NCBI GenBank assembly: GCA_958299035.1
Contig: CATQJL010000316.1
Coordinates: forward strand, 16,345,676-16,409,675
DNA: 64,000 bases
Reading direction: 5' to 3'
DNA from: Cylicocyclus nassatus
Lineage: Eukaryota > Nematoda > Chromadorea > Rhabditida > Strongylidae
Positions 33,952 to 45,190 of this stretch are shown piece by piece. The notes under the pieces are model-generated. The model was given only the letters and a program-made list of their open reading frames with translations, searched no databases and was not told where the DNA came from. Positions within the stretch are counted from its first letter, which is position 1. The number at the start of each line of letters is the position of its first letter. A program made the position numbers and the translations under genes.

Positions 33952-34009
33952 AGCGGAATTTAAGGTGGGCAAAGAAGAAGTAGTGTTTTATACCGAACGT
34001 GAAAAGAAG
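33952..34009 (+). CDS. Candidate internal exon, unknown protein
   Basis: 58 nt between GAATCTTTTAG and AAG|GTCAGT. One leading nucleotide completes a codon, then AEFKVGKEEVVFYTEREKK follows in phase 0. The peptide has ordinary protein composition, in contrast with its AT-rich flanks. It would need an upstream exon ending with two spare nucleotides. Family unknown. Confidence 0.4.
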
Positions 34010-34152
34010 GTCAGTTCACTTCTGAAACAAAGTCAATCATGTTCGAAAATAATTATTTCACTTAAGTGTCTCAGTATGGGAACTTCAGAATTCGCTCAAA
34101 CTCGGTTCACAGGGATTATTTGGCATGCTAATTATGCATATATTACTCGCTA

Positions 34153-34851
34153 TCATGACTTATAATAAAGCGCTAAGCGTCTGTCTGTTTGTCTGTGTGT
34201 GTGTATATCTGTCTGTCACGAAATTCACAGAGTGAGTTGCAGCCAGCGTCTTGATCTAGAATTGGTCATAACACCATGTCAGCGTGTAGGTAAACTGTGC
34301 AAAACCATAAGCCGATCCAGTAAGTGTAATCATTAAAAACTGTGCGTCAAACGGATCCACGCGACTTTTGGCCCGCCAAAATGGGTAGGTAATTGGACTT
34401 TTTGCAAAGTCGCGGATGTGTTCAGTAAGTAAATCCGAAAAACATTGACTTCAGCTAAGAAAGTAAGCAAAAAGTCTATTTTTGCACAAAATTGGCGCCA
34501 AAAAGATGTAACTGAGCAAATTGTCGATTTGCCAAATTTTTACTACAAGAATTGAGAGGAATTTTGAGTAGATATATAGATCAAGGTGGTCTTTATCCTT
34601 ATGGCGACTATGAAGCCAAAATAAATTCAGTAACCCATTCGAAATCGCATTTATTTTTTTTGAGGGAAAATTTCTTCTTCCAAAATTACCGATCTTACAT
34701 GGAAAAGCTCTAAAAATGAATAGTTGTTTACAATTCATTCGTGATGTTCAGCATCGCGCGGTGAGTTTCAAAGTCATTACTTGCGATCACGATGAAGGCA
34801 CGAATGGTAGAGCCAGTGCGAACCTCTGCGAAGCAGAGGTGACGCACTGGT
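34153..34851 (+). mobile_element. Helitron/Helentron-like element, copy 3
   Basis: The most complete copy. It begins TCATGACTTATAATAAAGCG, runs through GTCTGTCTGTTTGTCTGTGTG, and ends with the intact bipartite hairpin CCAGTGCG-AA-CCTCTGC-GAA-GCAGAGG-TGA-CGCACTGG (34813-34850). No terminal inverted repeat. It faces copy 4 tail to tail. Confidence 0.65.
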
Positions 34852-35136
34852 GATTAATAGGGTCTTTGGGTCATGCCCTTTTTAAAGTATACAATGGTAC
34901 AAAAAGTCTTATTGAGACAGCAGTTAGGGGGAAGGAACGTATGCTGCTATTGCGCCACACGTCCTTGACCTTGGATATAAACTTACTTTATGTCAATGTT
35001 GTCGTACATCTAACGCAATTTATGTGGTATGCTTACCGAGGCCCATCTTTCGCAGGTATCACGCCATGCCTGTTAAGGCTGTGAAAATAAAGTCTGGCAA
35101 ATTTCTGGGGGGCGGACGTGGCAGCTTATATTCGAG
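34852..35136. other. Spacer between two convergent Helitron-like copies
   Basis: About 285 bp with no recognised features; the hairpin ends of copies 3 and 4 point at it from both sides. Confidence 0.5.
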
Positions 35137-35834
35137 CAGTACGTCACTTCTGCTTCGCAGAGGCTCGCACTGGCTCTACTATCGACATTCCTTCCTCGTG
35201 GTTCCAAAATAATGGCTTTGAAAATTACCTCGCGCGATGCCGATCATCACGAATGAATTGTAAACAGTTACTCATTCTGAAAGCTTTTCATGACAGACCG
35301 GTGAGTTTGAGGGAAAGAAAGTATTCTCCCAAAGATTGAAAGCGATTCTGAGTCAGTTACTGGGGTTATAATGGCTTGATAGTCGCCATGAAGATGATGA
35401 CGTGAGCTACATTTCCGCGCAAAAATTTTCTCACATTCCCAAGTAAAACCTTGACAAATCGATCATCTACGCAATTATTCCTTTTTGGCGCCAATCTTGC
35501 GTAAAGTAAACTTTTTGCTCACTTTCCGGGCTGAAGTCCATGGTTTGTGGATTCACTTGTTAAGCGAAACCGTGACTTTGGAAAAAGTCAAATTACAGGC
35601 CCATTTCGGTGCGCGAAATGTCGCATGGATCTGTTTAGCGCACAATTTCACAGGTTCCAATTATCGGATCGGCTTGTGGTTTTGCATATCTCACCTAAAT
35701 GCTGATAGGGTGCTACAACCAAAATTCTATCTCAAAAACTTTGCTGGAACTCGCTCTACGAATTTCGTGACAGACAGAGATTTACACACACAGATAAACG
35801 TAAACAACTCTTAGCCCGTTATTATAAGTTATGA
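35137..35834 (-). mobile_element. Helitron/Helentron-like element, copy 4
   Basis: On the minus strand it runs from TTATAATAACGGGCTAAGAG near 35826 to the hairpin at 35137-35172 (CAGTACGTCACTTCTGCTTC...GCACTGG). The inner stem has one mismatch (ACTTCTGC / GCAGAGG). The interior aligns with copies 1-3. Confidence 0.6.
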
Positions 35835-35881
35835 TACTGTCGACTTTGATTGCATGTGCAAGACCAATAGCTGACCCTTAA

Positions 35882-36304
35882 AGGCAGTGTCTCGGCAGAT
35901 TTTGCATTTTCATTTTTTTGCGTGTTTTGGGCCTCCTTGACCCGTAGACCCCGATTTTGAACTCTGAAATGGGTGAAAAGATATTTTTCGGGCGTTTACC
36001 CAATTTCCAAAAAGCAGCTCGGACGGGAATTTTAACGGAAAGTTGGGAGGCCCTGGCACGAAGACCTGCTGCCTGTAATTTTTGCTTTGGATAGCATGCA
36101 CAATGCGGGAGAGCGGTCGCCGGGTCCCGAACCGAACGGTAAGTCGTCCGAGCGCACGCCTGTTGGAGTTGCGCGCGCCAGTTCAGGGGTTATTTTCTCG
36201 GCCCACGGGGAACATCAACCAGCCGGACAGCGCCTGAAGATCAGTGGGATGACCAGAACCCCACCATACAACATCCCCGGCGTAAATCTGCCGGGACACT
36301 GTAT
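35882..36304. mobile_element. TTAA-type MITE, copy 4
   Basis: AGGCAGTGTCTCGGCAGATT and AAATCTGCCGGGACACTGTAT with exact TTAA on both sides (35878-35881, 36305-36308). The GC-rich interior (CGGGTCCCGAACCGAACGG) is collinear with 21278-21660 in reverse. Confidence 0.8.
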
Positions 36305-36366
36305 TTAAGGTCAACTAGGCAACACTGGCTCATTTATTAACTTGCAAAATAAAGCTTAGCAGTAAG

Positions 36367-37135
36367 GTGTCTATGCGACAGATGTAAAACCACGACAACA
36401 AATCCTTGCACGAACTTATTCCGTAAATCTAAAAGTTCAGTGCAAAAAAATGCTTCCAAGCTGAGAAAAAAAGACATCCAGAAAAACTGCGCAAATTATG
36501 TCTACGCGGAAAAAATTACAAAACTTACGAACCGCACCACTCTCAGTATGCGTCAGCAGTTGTACTCTATATGTGTCAAAATACTTGCTGACGAAAACGA
36601 TTTCCACTAACCGGGCGTTTGCCCGAGTAACATCCCAGAATGCACCCTAGGCGAGGGCGCCCGTGCCCTTTCGGGTAACGACCATAACAGGAGCCCCTAT
36701 CGAAGAGGAAAAAAATACATGCGACCTAGCTACGAATGTTGTCCAAGCATGTTTTGTGTCTATGCGACAGATGTAAAACCGACGAGAACAAATCTTTGCA
36801 CGAACTTGTCCGTAAATCTAAAAGTGCAGTGCAAAAAACTTCCAAGCTGAGGAAAAAAAGACATCCAGAAAAACTGCGCAAATAATGTCTACGCGGAAAA
36901 AATTACAAAACTTACGAACCGCACCACTTTCACTATGCGTCTAGTCGTACTAGATATGTGTCAAAATACTTGCTGACGAAAACGATTTCCACTAACCCGG
37001 ATTTTGCCCGAGTAACATCCCAGAAAGCACCTTAGGCGAGGGCGCCCATGCCCTTTTGGGTAACGACCATAACAGGAGCCCCTGAAGAGGAGAAAGTACA
37101 TACGACCTAGCGACAAATGTTGTCCGAGCATGTCT
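36367..37135. repeat. Two-copy tandem duplication, 389-bp period
   Basis: GTGTCTATGCGACAGATGTA starts at 36367 and 36756; both units run to 'GTTGTCC(A/G)AGCATGT'. About 93-95% alike by eye with small indels. Each has a GC-rich block (GGCGAGGGCGCCCRTGCCCT) with hairpin potential. No open frame is shared. Confidence 0.85.
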
Positions 37136-38239
37136 TGCTGAACATCACTGTGACGCTCTTGGTTGTCTCTTACTTGGAGCAAGTATGGTTAACGGAAAAT
37201 GTTGGTTATAAAATTCACAAAACTACTACTTGCGGGGGAGGGGGGGAGGATTAAGTAAACGATTTGATTTGATCGCGCACTGCAAATGTGTAAAATCAAA
37301 AACCGCGCTGATTAGGACAGTCTAAGCCGCCGTAAACCAAAGATGGTTTTAAAGCGCAACGGATTGTAAGCGTATTTTTCAATTCAAAAGTAGCTGACCC
37401 TTATTTGCAAACCACAGTATCAAAATCACAGGGTACGCGGGCGAAAAAGGGGCAACTGGGCTTTTTTAGGCATTGTGGGCACTTTGAGCGATTTTCGGCG
37501 CATGTGGACAACTCGGCTCTTTCGGCTAAGTTTGGATCTTTCAAAGAAAAAACTGAGTTTATTCGACACATTCTTCCCTGCCATTCAACCTAGTGATGGA
37601 ATTAGAATGAACCTTTTTGTGTGCAAATAACTTTGGAGAGTGCTGCTTCAACCCGGCATTAGTTGCGGTAAGCGCAGTCCTTCGTAACTTGCCGTGCCAG
37701 CTGCGCGCCTGCATTTGTGGCGTCGCATCGATAGAAACTGCAAGCGGCATGCCTTGCTTAGTTAGCGGCCACCATGCTTAATGACCGTGCGAACGTCGCG
37801 TCTTTCACGAAGGTGTGAAAGTGTACAATAAACATGATGCTTTCTTGTCTGCAATGCATAACTTCGAATTTATCTTTGATTGTGGAAGGCTGTTCGTACA
37901 TCGCATCACGATTTGCTAACATTTCCGTCCTTTTATTACCCTCATTCGAGCTTCTCAATTCATCACCTTTCCTGCATATATGATAGATATTATAGAAAGG
38001 CGCTATCATGCAACGGATCACAAAGTAGCATAAGGTAGTAAGCTGCGAATAAGGTAAGTATACCACACACAATTTCACTCTCGAAATCAAACTGAGCTTT
38101 TGGAGTCTTTAATGAACTTGGCGAGCATGCTCCAACCGTATTCTATTTCGTATTCAAAAAAGAATGCGTGCAGGCCTTTCACAGTGACATTCGTGGGCCA
38201 GTAGGTTACCAAATCAGTGATTTTATCGTCCCAGACTAC
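37136..38239. other. No recognised element; G-rich tract
   Basis: GGGGGAGGGGGGGAGGA at 37226-37250. The longest frame, minus 37758-38090 (110 codons), starts MISRVKLCVVYLPY and includes GDELRSSNEGNKRTEML. It is compositionally protein-like but has no family I recognise. Confidence 0.35.
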
Positions 38240-38345
38240 TTTGGTAACAACCGTCCCGGGATAGAGGACCTAACACCCAGAGGCGGGATTGAACTTTGGT
38301 CCGACCGAGTCATAGCGGCTCGTCATACATCTATGACACTCATTC
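38240..38345 (-). repeat. tRNA-derived SINE-like segment (tentative)
   Basis: The minus strand reads CTATGACTCGGTCGGACC, similar to a pol III A box with the dihydrouridine region. It is followed by AAAGTTCAATCCCGCC, a B-box-like GTTCAATCCC, and TGTTAGGTCCTCTATCCCGG. The arms do not fold into a proper tRNA cloverleaf, so a SINE or tRNA relic is more likely than a working tRNA. Confidence 0.3.
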
Positions 38346-38557
38346 CCGAAGTCCAAATTTTTCATTTATACTAGAATAAAGTAGCAGAACTTTTGTAGTT
38401 TTGGCAAATTATTTTATCGAGTTTTTCGCGTCGGGCACCATCATTACGAGTTTATGGAGGTAATTAAACATCCTTTCATTAAGGTTTATCTTTCAAAATT
38501 AAATTTACGTGAAGGGTATCTTATGTATTAGGTTGCTTTTATTCGTCATCTTATATA

Positions 38558-39180
38558 TTAGGTTGGTGCAAAAGTAATGCGCGTTTTTCTAGCCCTTGTT
38601 TCAGGACAACTTTTCTCCATCAAATTTTCTCTATGAAAAAACTTAGCAACCATCAAGAAGCTCCTTCGATGTTCTATCCATTGGTGGCTAAAACAAGCTT
38701 CTAGCCTATTCGTTAAAATTTAGTAGATCTTCATACAACCGCACTCGAAACCAGAATTTCATTGCACTCAATTTTCTGACCAGAAATCGAGCGTGAATAG
38801 AGAAATTGCTTTGAAAATGCAGATACTGCATGTAAGGGAAATGGTCTACATTATGCACACCAACGTTTTTTTAGAAACTTAAACTGAGATTCCGGCGCCT
38901 TAACATGAGTAATGATTTCGGTCTTTCTGTAGCCCATAAAATTCCTTTGAAAAGGGAAATCGCCGAGGCTTTGCTCATTTCTGTAAGCGTGAGGATAGAC
39001 TCCTGTTGACAGTTTTTGTAAAAATGTCTAGCGGTTCATTAAGCGAAAATCAAAAATCTGCTTTTTTGGGAATTTTAGGAAAGATGTCGAAAAAAGGGGA
39101 CAATTCTAAATTACAATTTCGAAGTCCAAGCTCGATTATCGGTGAATCTTGGCATGAGGTAGTTATTTATATTCGTATTC
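38558..39180. mobile_element. Mariner left end, right end missing
   Basis: TTAGGTTGGTGCAAAAGTAA then TGCGCG, preceded by TA, is a textbook mariner inverted-repeat end. No matching right end is found, and the Penelope-like element starts near 39181, which may have truncated it. A second TTAGGTTG lies at 38528. No transposase frame is recognised. Confidence 0.5.
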
Positions 39181-39230
39181 TATAGCCAATAACCAAGATT
39201 GTTCATACGCTTTATTCAGTCAGGCCAACG

Positions 39231-39254
39231 TTTCGGTGCCTTCACCTTCGTCAG
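39231..39254 (-). ncRNA. Hammerhead ribozyme-like core of Penelope 3' region
   Basis: The minus strand reads CTGACGA, then AGGTG-AAGG-CACC (stem II), then GAAA, which is the hammerhead order CUGANGA-stem II-GAAA. Hammerhead motifs are known in Penelope-like elements. Stems I and III are not convincing from the flanks (CG after GAAA could pair with CG at about 39211), so activity is uncertain. Confidence 0.45.
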
Positions 39255-39624
39255 AGCCTGGAAGATCGCATACATAAGTGGTCTGTTCCCCCAAACACCT
39301 CCTTCAAGCCAGGGCTACACTCAACGTTAAGTTAGTTTGAAAGCAGTGACGGAAAGCATTGTCAATGCGTACCTCGGCAGTCTTCGAATCAGGGTTGAGC
39401 AACCACCAAACGCAGCGTCTGCACAGTTACTAGTAGCGAAACCAGTATGATTGCCTTATACAGATGACTTTAATCTCGGTGTAGATCAAATCTGCAAAAA
39501 GTCTGATACAAGATCAGATCACTATTCATGGCAACGCCCTCTTCCTTGCGGTTCATTGCAGGAGCTTTGGATGTTATCCAAAATGCTTCCAGCGTTTTAC
39601 GACTAACAATTTCGGATTCACGCG

Positions 39625-39879
39625 TCAAGATTGTGACAGCTTTTTGAATTGTTGATCTGAGTGTTCCTTTCTGCGATGTGCGCCAAGGGGGGTGTTGGAT
39701 TCAGATTTTGCAAGCCCATCTAGGTGCTCTTTGATTCTCACACACAGAGGCCTACCAGTCTCTCCTATGCACTGTTTCCCGCAAGTCTGACAAGTTAACT
39801 GGTAGAGCTGGTAGACTACTCCTGCCTCCATGCAATCGCCTGGTTGATCAAATGGGCAGACGACGCAATCGACATTCAT
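39625..39879 (-). pseudogene. Penelope GIY-YIG endonuclease domain
   Basis: 84 codons beginning MNVDCVVCPFDQPGDC. The zinc-finger-like cysteines and the domain core YQLTCQTCGKQCIGETGRPL, then CVRIKEHLDG and HRRKEHSD, are the Penelope-type GIY-YIG block. The YIG Tyr is Cys here. It nicks DNA to prime reverse transcription in this family. It is separated from the RT by frameshifts, and its C-terminus runs to a normal-looking stop. Confidence 0.8.
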
Positions 39880-40125
39880 GCATAATCGGTCGTAACAGCG
39901 ATTACGAATTAGTTGTTTTCTAATTGGAAGGCGGAACGTCTATGATTCTAACGGAGCCTTTTAGGCCTGCATGTTCTGAACTTTTCCTTATCGCTTTGCT
40001 AAATTCTTCGATATGAAAGGAACACAAAAAGGTGTTTTGACTTCATTTTTGGTTGCGCGCGGTCTGTAATCTTGCCAGGTACGTTTCGATGAATGGTCTG
40101 CGGGGTAACCATTAGACTGTGCAAT

Positions 40126-40898
40126 TTATCTGGCAAGACCCAAAGATGTAGCGCGTTCCTGATCAGAGGAGACTGCCTTGGCAGTCTCAAACATATCACA
40201 AATTACAGACCTTTTTGTGCTCCAAGGATGGGCCGAGAGATAGTAAACTAATATATTTTTGCTGCTTGGTTTTCGGAACCACTTGGTCTTGTATGATCCA
40301 TCACGCAATTGCACTTGTACGTTAAGAATAGGCAGCCAGTTTTCGCGGGGCTTCTCTCGTGTGAACTTTATGTGCAGGGATTGACTGTTCAAGAGATTGA
40401 AGCAAGTGTCTAGTTCGTCTTGTGTTGCGCATACTGTACAACAATCATCTATATAGCGGCAATAAAGTATTGGTTTGCGCGCAAGTACGGGCTCTCGATT
40501 TTTGACATATAGGCAATGGCAACGACAGGTGCCAGCCTCTGCCCCATTGCCAATCCCCTGATTTGTTTATAGTACTGTCCACACCATCGAGAAACGCTAC
40601 AGCTGAGACATTCTTTCAAGAGTACCATCACCTGCCGAATATCAAAACCGTACATGTTGATTGAACCGTGGTGCTCGTTCAGTATCTCGTAGACCGCTTC
40701 CATGGCCGCTTTATTCGACACTTTCGTATAGAACGAAGTGACATCGAATAATTCGATGACACATTCTTTACTTAGCGGTGCTTCACTGACTTGTTCGAGG
40801 AACATTCTAGTATTTGTTAGGTGCGCAGGGATATATCGAAGCAATTGCGTGAGGATAAAGTTCAGCAGCCAGTGATATTCTATCACTGGGACCTCCAC
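40126..40898 (-). pseudogene. Penelope reverse transcriptase, frameshifted
   Basis: First frame: VIELFDVTSFYTKVSNKAA (motif A), then QIRGLAMGQRLAPVVAIAY (motif B) up to PYLRANQYFIAAI. Second frame: YCRYIDDCCTVCATQDEL (motif C, YIDD) starting near 40465, then LHIKFTREKPRENWLPILNV and WFRKPSSKN. One frameshift lies just before the YIDD motif. The catalytic Asp pair is retained. Confidence 0.85.
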
Positions 40899-41100
40899 AA
40901 CTGCTTACAATAGGTCTTATTTTGAACTCTGCAGGATCCAAGGAAAGGAAGTTACTAGCAATGAGCTTGTGTTTTGATAAGCACGTAAAGGACAGGACAT
41001 CTGGGCAGATCGTTTCTTAAATGTAAAAACAACTTTTTCGGTAAGCCTCAGAGTTCGAGTATCTTCCATAGTCTATTCAAACGGCGATATTCTTTTGCAA

Positions 41101-41686
41101 ATTCAAACAAAAGGCCTATTGTAAGCAGTTGTGGAGGTCCCAGTGATAGAATATCATTGGCTGCTGAACTTGATTCTCACGTAATTGCTTCGATATATCC
41201 CTGCGCACCTAACAAATACTAGCATGTTCCTTGAACAAGTCAGTAAAGCATAGCTGAGTAAAGAATGTGTCATCGAATCATTCGATGTCACTTCGTTATA
41301 TACGAATGTATCGAACGAAGCGGCCATGGAAGCGGTCTACGAGATACTGAACGAGCACCACGGTTCAATCAACATGTACGGTTTTGATATTCGGCAGGTG
41401 ATGGTGCTCTTGAAAGAATGTCTCAGCTGCAGCGTTTTTCGATGGTGTGGACAGTACTATAAACAAATCAGGGGATTGGCAATGGGGCAGAGGCTGGCAC
41501 CTGTCGTTGCCATTGCCTATATGTCAAAAATCGAGAGCCCGTACTTGCGCGCAAACCAATACTTTATTGCCGCTATATAGATGATTGTTGTACAGTATGC
41601 GCAACACAAGACGAACTAGACACTTGCTTCAATCTCTTGAACAGTCAATCCCTGCACATAAAGTTCACACGAGAGAAGCCCCGCGA
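41101..41686 (+). pseudogene. Inverted partial copy of the Penelope RT
   Basis: Mirror image of 40926-40380 with about 97% identity by eye, carrying its own changes (41145 'ATCATTGGCTG'; 'AGTAAAGCATAGCTGAG'). Frame 41326-41580 encodes MEAVYEILNEHHGSINMYGF through PVVAIAYM. It ends where primer sequence begins at 41687. The ~175-bp spacer between arms is 40927-41100. Confidence 0.8.
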
Positions 41687-41710
41687 GTACTCTGCGTTGA
41701 TACCACTGCT
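41687..41710 (-). other. SMART primer, site 3, at gap edge
   Basis: Complement of the SMART primer, 24 of 25 bases before the Ns start. Synthetic. Confidence 0.95.
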
Positions 41711-42210
41711 NNNNNNNNNNNNNNNNNNNNNNNNNNNNNNNNNNNNNNNNNNNNNNNNNNNNNNNNNNNNNNNNNNNNNNNNNNNNNNNNNNNNNNNNNN
41801 NNNNNNNNNNNNNNNNNNNNNNNNNNNNNNNNNNNNNNNNNNNNNNNNNNNNNNNNNNNNNNNNNNNNNNNNNNNNNNNNNNNNNNNNNNNNNNNNNNNN
41901 NNNNNNNNNNNNNNNNNNNNNNNNNNNNNNNNNNNNNNNNNNNNNNNNNNNNNNNNNNNNNNNNNNNNNNNNNNNNNNNNNNNNNNNNNNNNNNNNNNNN
42001 NNNNNNNNNNNNNNNNNNNNNNNNNNNNNNNNNNNNNNNNNNNNNNNNNNNNNNNNNNNNNNNNNNNNNNNNNNNNNNNNNNNNNNNNNNNNNNNNNNNN
42101 NNNNNNNNNNNNNNNNNNNNNNNNNNNNNNNNNNNNNNNNNNNNNNNNNNNNNNNNNNNNNNNNNNNNNNNNNNNNNNNNNNNNNNNNNNNNNNNNNNNN
42201 NNNNNNNNNN
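41711..42210. other. Assembly gap, 500 N
   Basis: Fixed-length N run; the sequences on its two sides (Penelope arm and satellite arm) need not be truly adjacent. Confidence 0.98.
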
Positions 42211-44175
42211 GCCAGGAGGTAAGATTTTGACACATTTTACAGAATATTTTCGCCAGATTAAGTGGAAATTTTTTATAAAAACGAAAATAATCTTTGCGAA
42301 TATATCTTTCAAGTAGAAACTTTATCTCCTTGCTAAAAGTCCCCAAGTTTTTTTTTCTGTAAAGCCAAAGCTCGCTCACACTTTTCTGTCTAGGGGCGGA
42401 AGTAGTTAATTTTCTAAACACATGCATCCCGAAGTGGATTTTTCTCAGGTTAAAGCGAGAGTATCTTATAAAATAAAGGCATCCTCGCGAAATCTCTTTC
42501 TGCAAAAAAATATTCGTCTCTCCGAGGCTCAATGCTCATTTTTAGGACAAAACTAAACCACTATTTTACAACAACCCATGGTCAAAATTTTCGCCAAATT
42601 TTGTAGAAATTTCTAACGGTACAGAGGTATTCTGAATTACCTTTTTGCTAGAAGCCCCTAAGCTCATTCGTCCTTCAAGGCCGAAGCTTGCTTTAAGGCC
42701 AAAAGCACGGCCTTTGAACCATGCTCCCACAATAGAATCTTTTTTCAGTTTGGGTGAAATTAGACATTATTTGTCGGTTTGTGTTCCTGCCGACTCAGGT
42801 TTTTTTTTTCATATGAAGGAGAGGCAATCTTTGCGAAAGTATCCTCTTCGAAAAACCCTAAATGTTTCTCCAGAGGGACCAGGGCTCGCTCACTGCTCGT
42901 CTTTGTAGGGGCGGAAATAGAGTTTTCCCAGAGTACATGATTCGAAGATGAATTTTTGCTAGAGTGGAAATTTCCTATGAAGCAGAGATGTTCTTTGTAA
43001 AAAGATTTTTCCCCCTAATGCCCCTAAGTCTTCTCGTCCTGCAAAGCATAATGCTCGCTCATTGCTTTATGTTGGGGGGTCCTAAGTAGATTGTATCGAA
43101 AAAAGGTATTCTTTCATATCTTTCCGCTAAAAGTTGAGTTTTTTTTGTACCGCGAAGTCAAAGCTGAAGCCTTTTTATGCACATGCTCCTAAGATTGTTT
43201 TTGCAAAGTCAAGAAACCCAAGAAATAAACGTTAGCCGCTGAACTTTTTTTTCGAAAACAAAGTTTTTCCTGCAGCAATCATTATGCAGAAAGACCTCAA
43301 ACATTTCCCCCAAAAAATCAAGCTTGCGCATTGTTCTTCTTTTTAAAAACAGAAATAGGGTTTTTCACAGCACATGCTCTCGAAAGTGGATCTTCCAAAG
43401 GAAAAGTCTTAGAAATAAGGGTACTCTTCGCCAAAACATTTTTCTGCTAGGGGCATATTCCTTTCGCGAAACCAAGGCTTGCTCACTCTACTTTTTTAAG
43501 GGCAAAAGTAGGGTTTATTTACAGTACATGCTTCCAAGAGGATCTTTTGCCAGGAATAAAAGTTTCTTTTAAAACAGTTGTGTTCTTTGCGATACTTTTC
43601 AAAAGCACTAGGCTTTTTTCTTTCAAACCTATATTGCTCATTGCAGTTTTCAAAAATGCGAGTTCTTCCAGAGTACAAGCTCGTAAAACTGGATTTTTGC
43701 GAAAAAGTAAAATTTTCTATAAAACGGAGCTTCTCCTCCAGTACGACTACATGTCGTCAATAAAAAAACGAACAAGCGTGGTCTACAAAAAGAAAGCAAA
43801 TTTTTTTTACTAAACCGTTAGTCGGGACAGTTAGCAACCGTACTCGCGTGTTCCTTGCAAAGTAAAAAATTTACAAAAAACCTACCAATTCCAAAAAAAA
43901 CAGTCATGGCTTCTCTTTGTTTAGTCGAGCGAACTTGTTTTAAACAACCCTTATATTGACAAGAGCGAAAAGCAAATGCCACTTCTTGGTAAAACGTCTT
44001 GCAAAATAACCAGAGATAGAAATGCAAACGGCTGATATGAGTTCTATAGCTTTCTTTCTAATGAGCCCAAGTTGTTTCTGTTTGTTAACAAGTTAATATA
44101 TTGAAAGAAATGCCACAAAATAATCAGCTTCGTCGTTTTTATTGTATTGTTTGCTCGATCATAACTTTCCATAGA
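42211..44175. repeat. Degenerate satellite, left arm of a ~10-kb palindrome
   Basis: Near-perfect complement of 50075-52025. Internally it is a diverged tandem array: units recur every ~150-300 bp with words complementary to AGCATGT...GAAAA...CTATTTC and GAGCGAGCCTTGGCTTTGC. All frames are broken or low-complexity. Confidence 0.8.
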
Positions 44176-45190
44176 GCACTCGTTCGACTATTTCCAACAA
44201 GTTCTCTCTCAAACATATTTGCCTTAAACATACTATTTCTTCAGGACGTAATGTATTTTGGCACATTCGAAAATTTTGCTCATTTTTACAGGATACTCGT
44301 TGTCAGAAATTGTCGTTTTGGGATTCTCGGCCTGTCAAACTCAAGATCCTGTCTATATATGGCAAATTTTTTGACAAAAAATGCTTACAGAGTTACACAA
44401 GTTGTCCAGCAAGGAGTGCTGAACAAAAAGTCTGTCTGGCATGTGTTTGCTCGTTTTGTGAGAGAGGGTTTGAATTTGGTGAACAAAAAGCTCACAAGTT
44501 TGGGGATTTGAGCATTTCACAAACTTATCTGGTTAGAACACATCACTCAAATGAGCAATGTTTTCTAAGTTACTCGAATTGATGTGGCTTCTCAGTGATA
44601 CATAGAGTAGAAGCACTCAGAGTGAAACTCGCAGCATCAACTTTTATGTTGTCTCATAAGATTGTTTAGCTTTTTACCGCATTAGATGCAGTGTCCCGGC
44701 AAAAAGTCGACTTTAATTTTGTGCCTACCCGAGCCTATTCGCTATCCTGAATCCGGAAATCCACACTGGAAAGCGGTGAAAACGGCGAAAAAACTGCTCT
44801 AACATAGGAGGAAATTCCGCAGGTGAGCGGGGTTTTCCCTACTGTAAACTCACGCTCCCAGCTTCCGAAGCGATTTTCTCGGTTTCGGTTTCAAGTCAAG
44901 CATTTGCAATTGGCTGGTGGCGAGTAAGGACGGCCAACGGAATTAAGAAGATCGCTAGGGAAGTTGAGAGTGTGATCGAAGTAGGGGAGACTCCGCCTAC
45001 TGCTGATTATCCTTCTGCGTTTAAACCCTTTTTCGCCGTTATCGCCCTCTCCACTGCGGATTTTCGCATTCAAAGCGAAAATGCCCAGGTAAGCATAAAA
45101 TTTCAAAATCGACTTTTTCTCGGACACTGCCTTTGAGTCAAACATTTTTCAATCCTGAGCAGAATAAAATTCAAGATCCTTACTACAATA
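44176..45190. repeat. Segment duplicated in reverse at 25610-26613
   Basis: Carries the complement of the TTAA-type MITE (44686-45132) and its flank. It is present on the left side of the inner palindrome only; the right side has 49648-50074 instead. Confidence 0.75.
44686..45132. mobile_element. TTAA-type foldback MITE, inverted duplicate of copy 3
   Basis: Ends ATGCAGTGTCCCGGCAAAAA and TTTTTCTCGGACACTGCCT; flanks TTAG and TTGA. Almost identical to the complement of 25668-26112, so duplicated together with its surroundings. Confidence 0.7.

Larger units (their letters stand above)
39181..40926 (-). mobile_element. Penelope-like retroelement (EN+), broken
   Basis: Minus strand: RT blocks (40898-40126), GIY-YIG endonuclease (39879-39625) and a 3' region with a hammerhead-like core (39231-39254). 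RT followed by a C-terminal GIY-YIG domain is unique to Penelope-like elements. The 5' end meets a head-to-head partial copy (41101-41686). Confidence 0.85.

Noticed and set aside
38240..38345. A functional tRNA gene
   Set aside because: A- and B-box-like words are present, but the T and acceptor stems do not pair; kept only as a SINE-like call.
41585..42532. Open frames spanning 41711-42210
   Set aside because: Same reason: the middle is an N gap, and one end is primer sequence.
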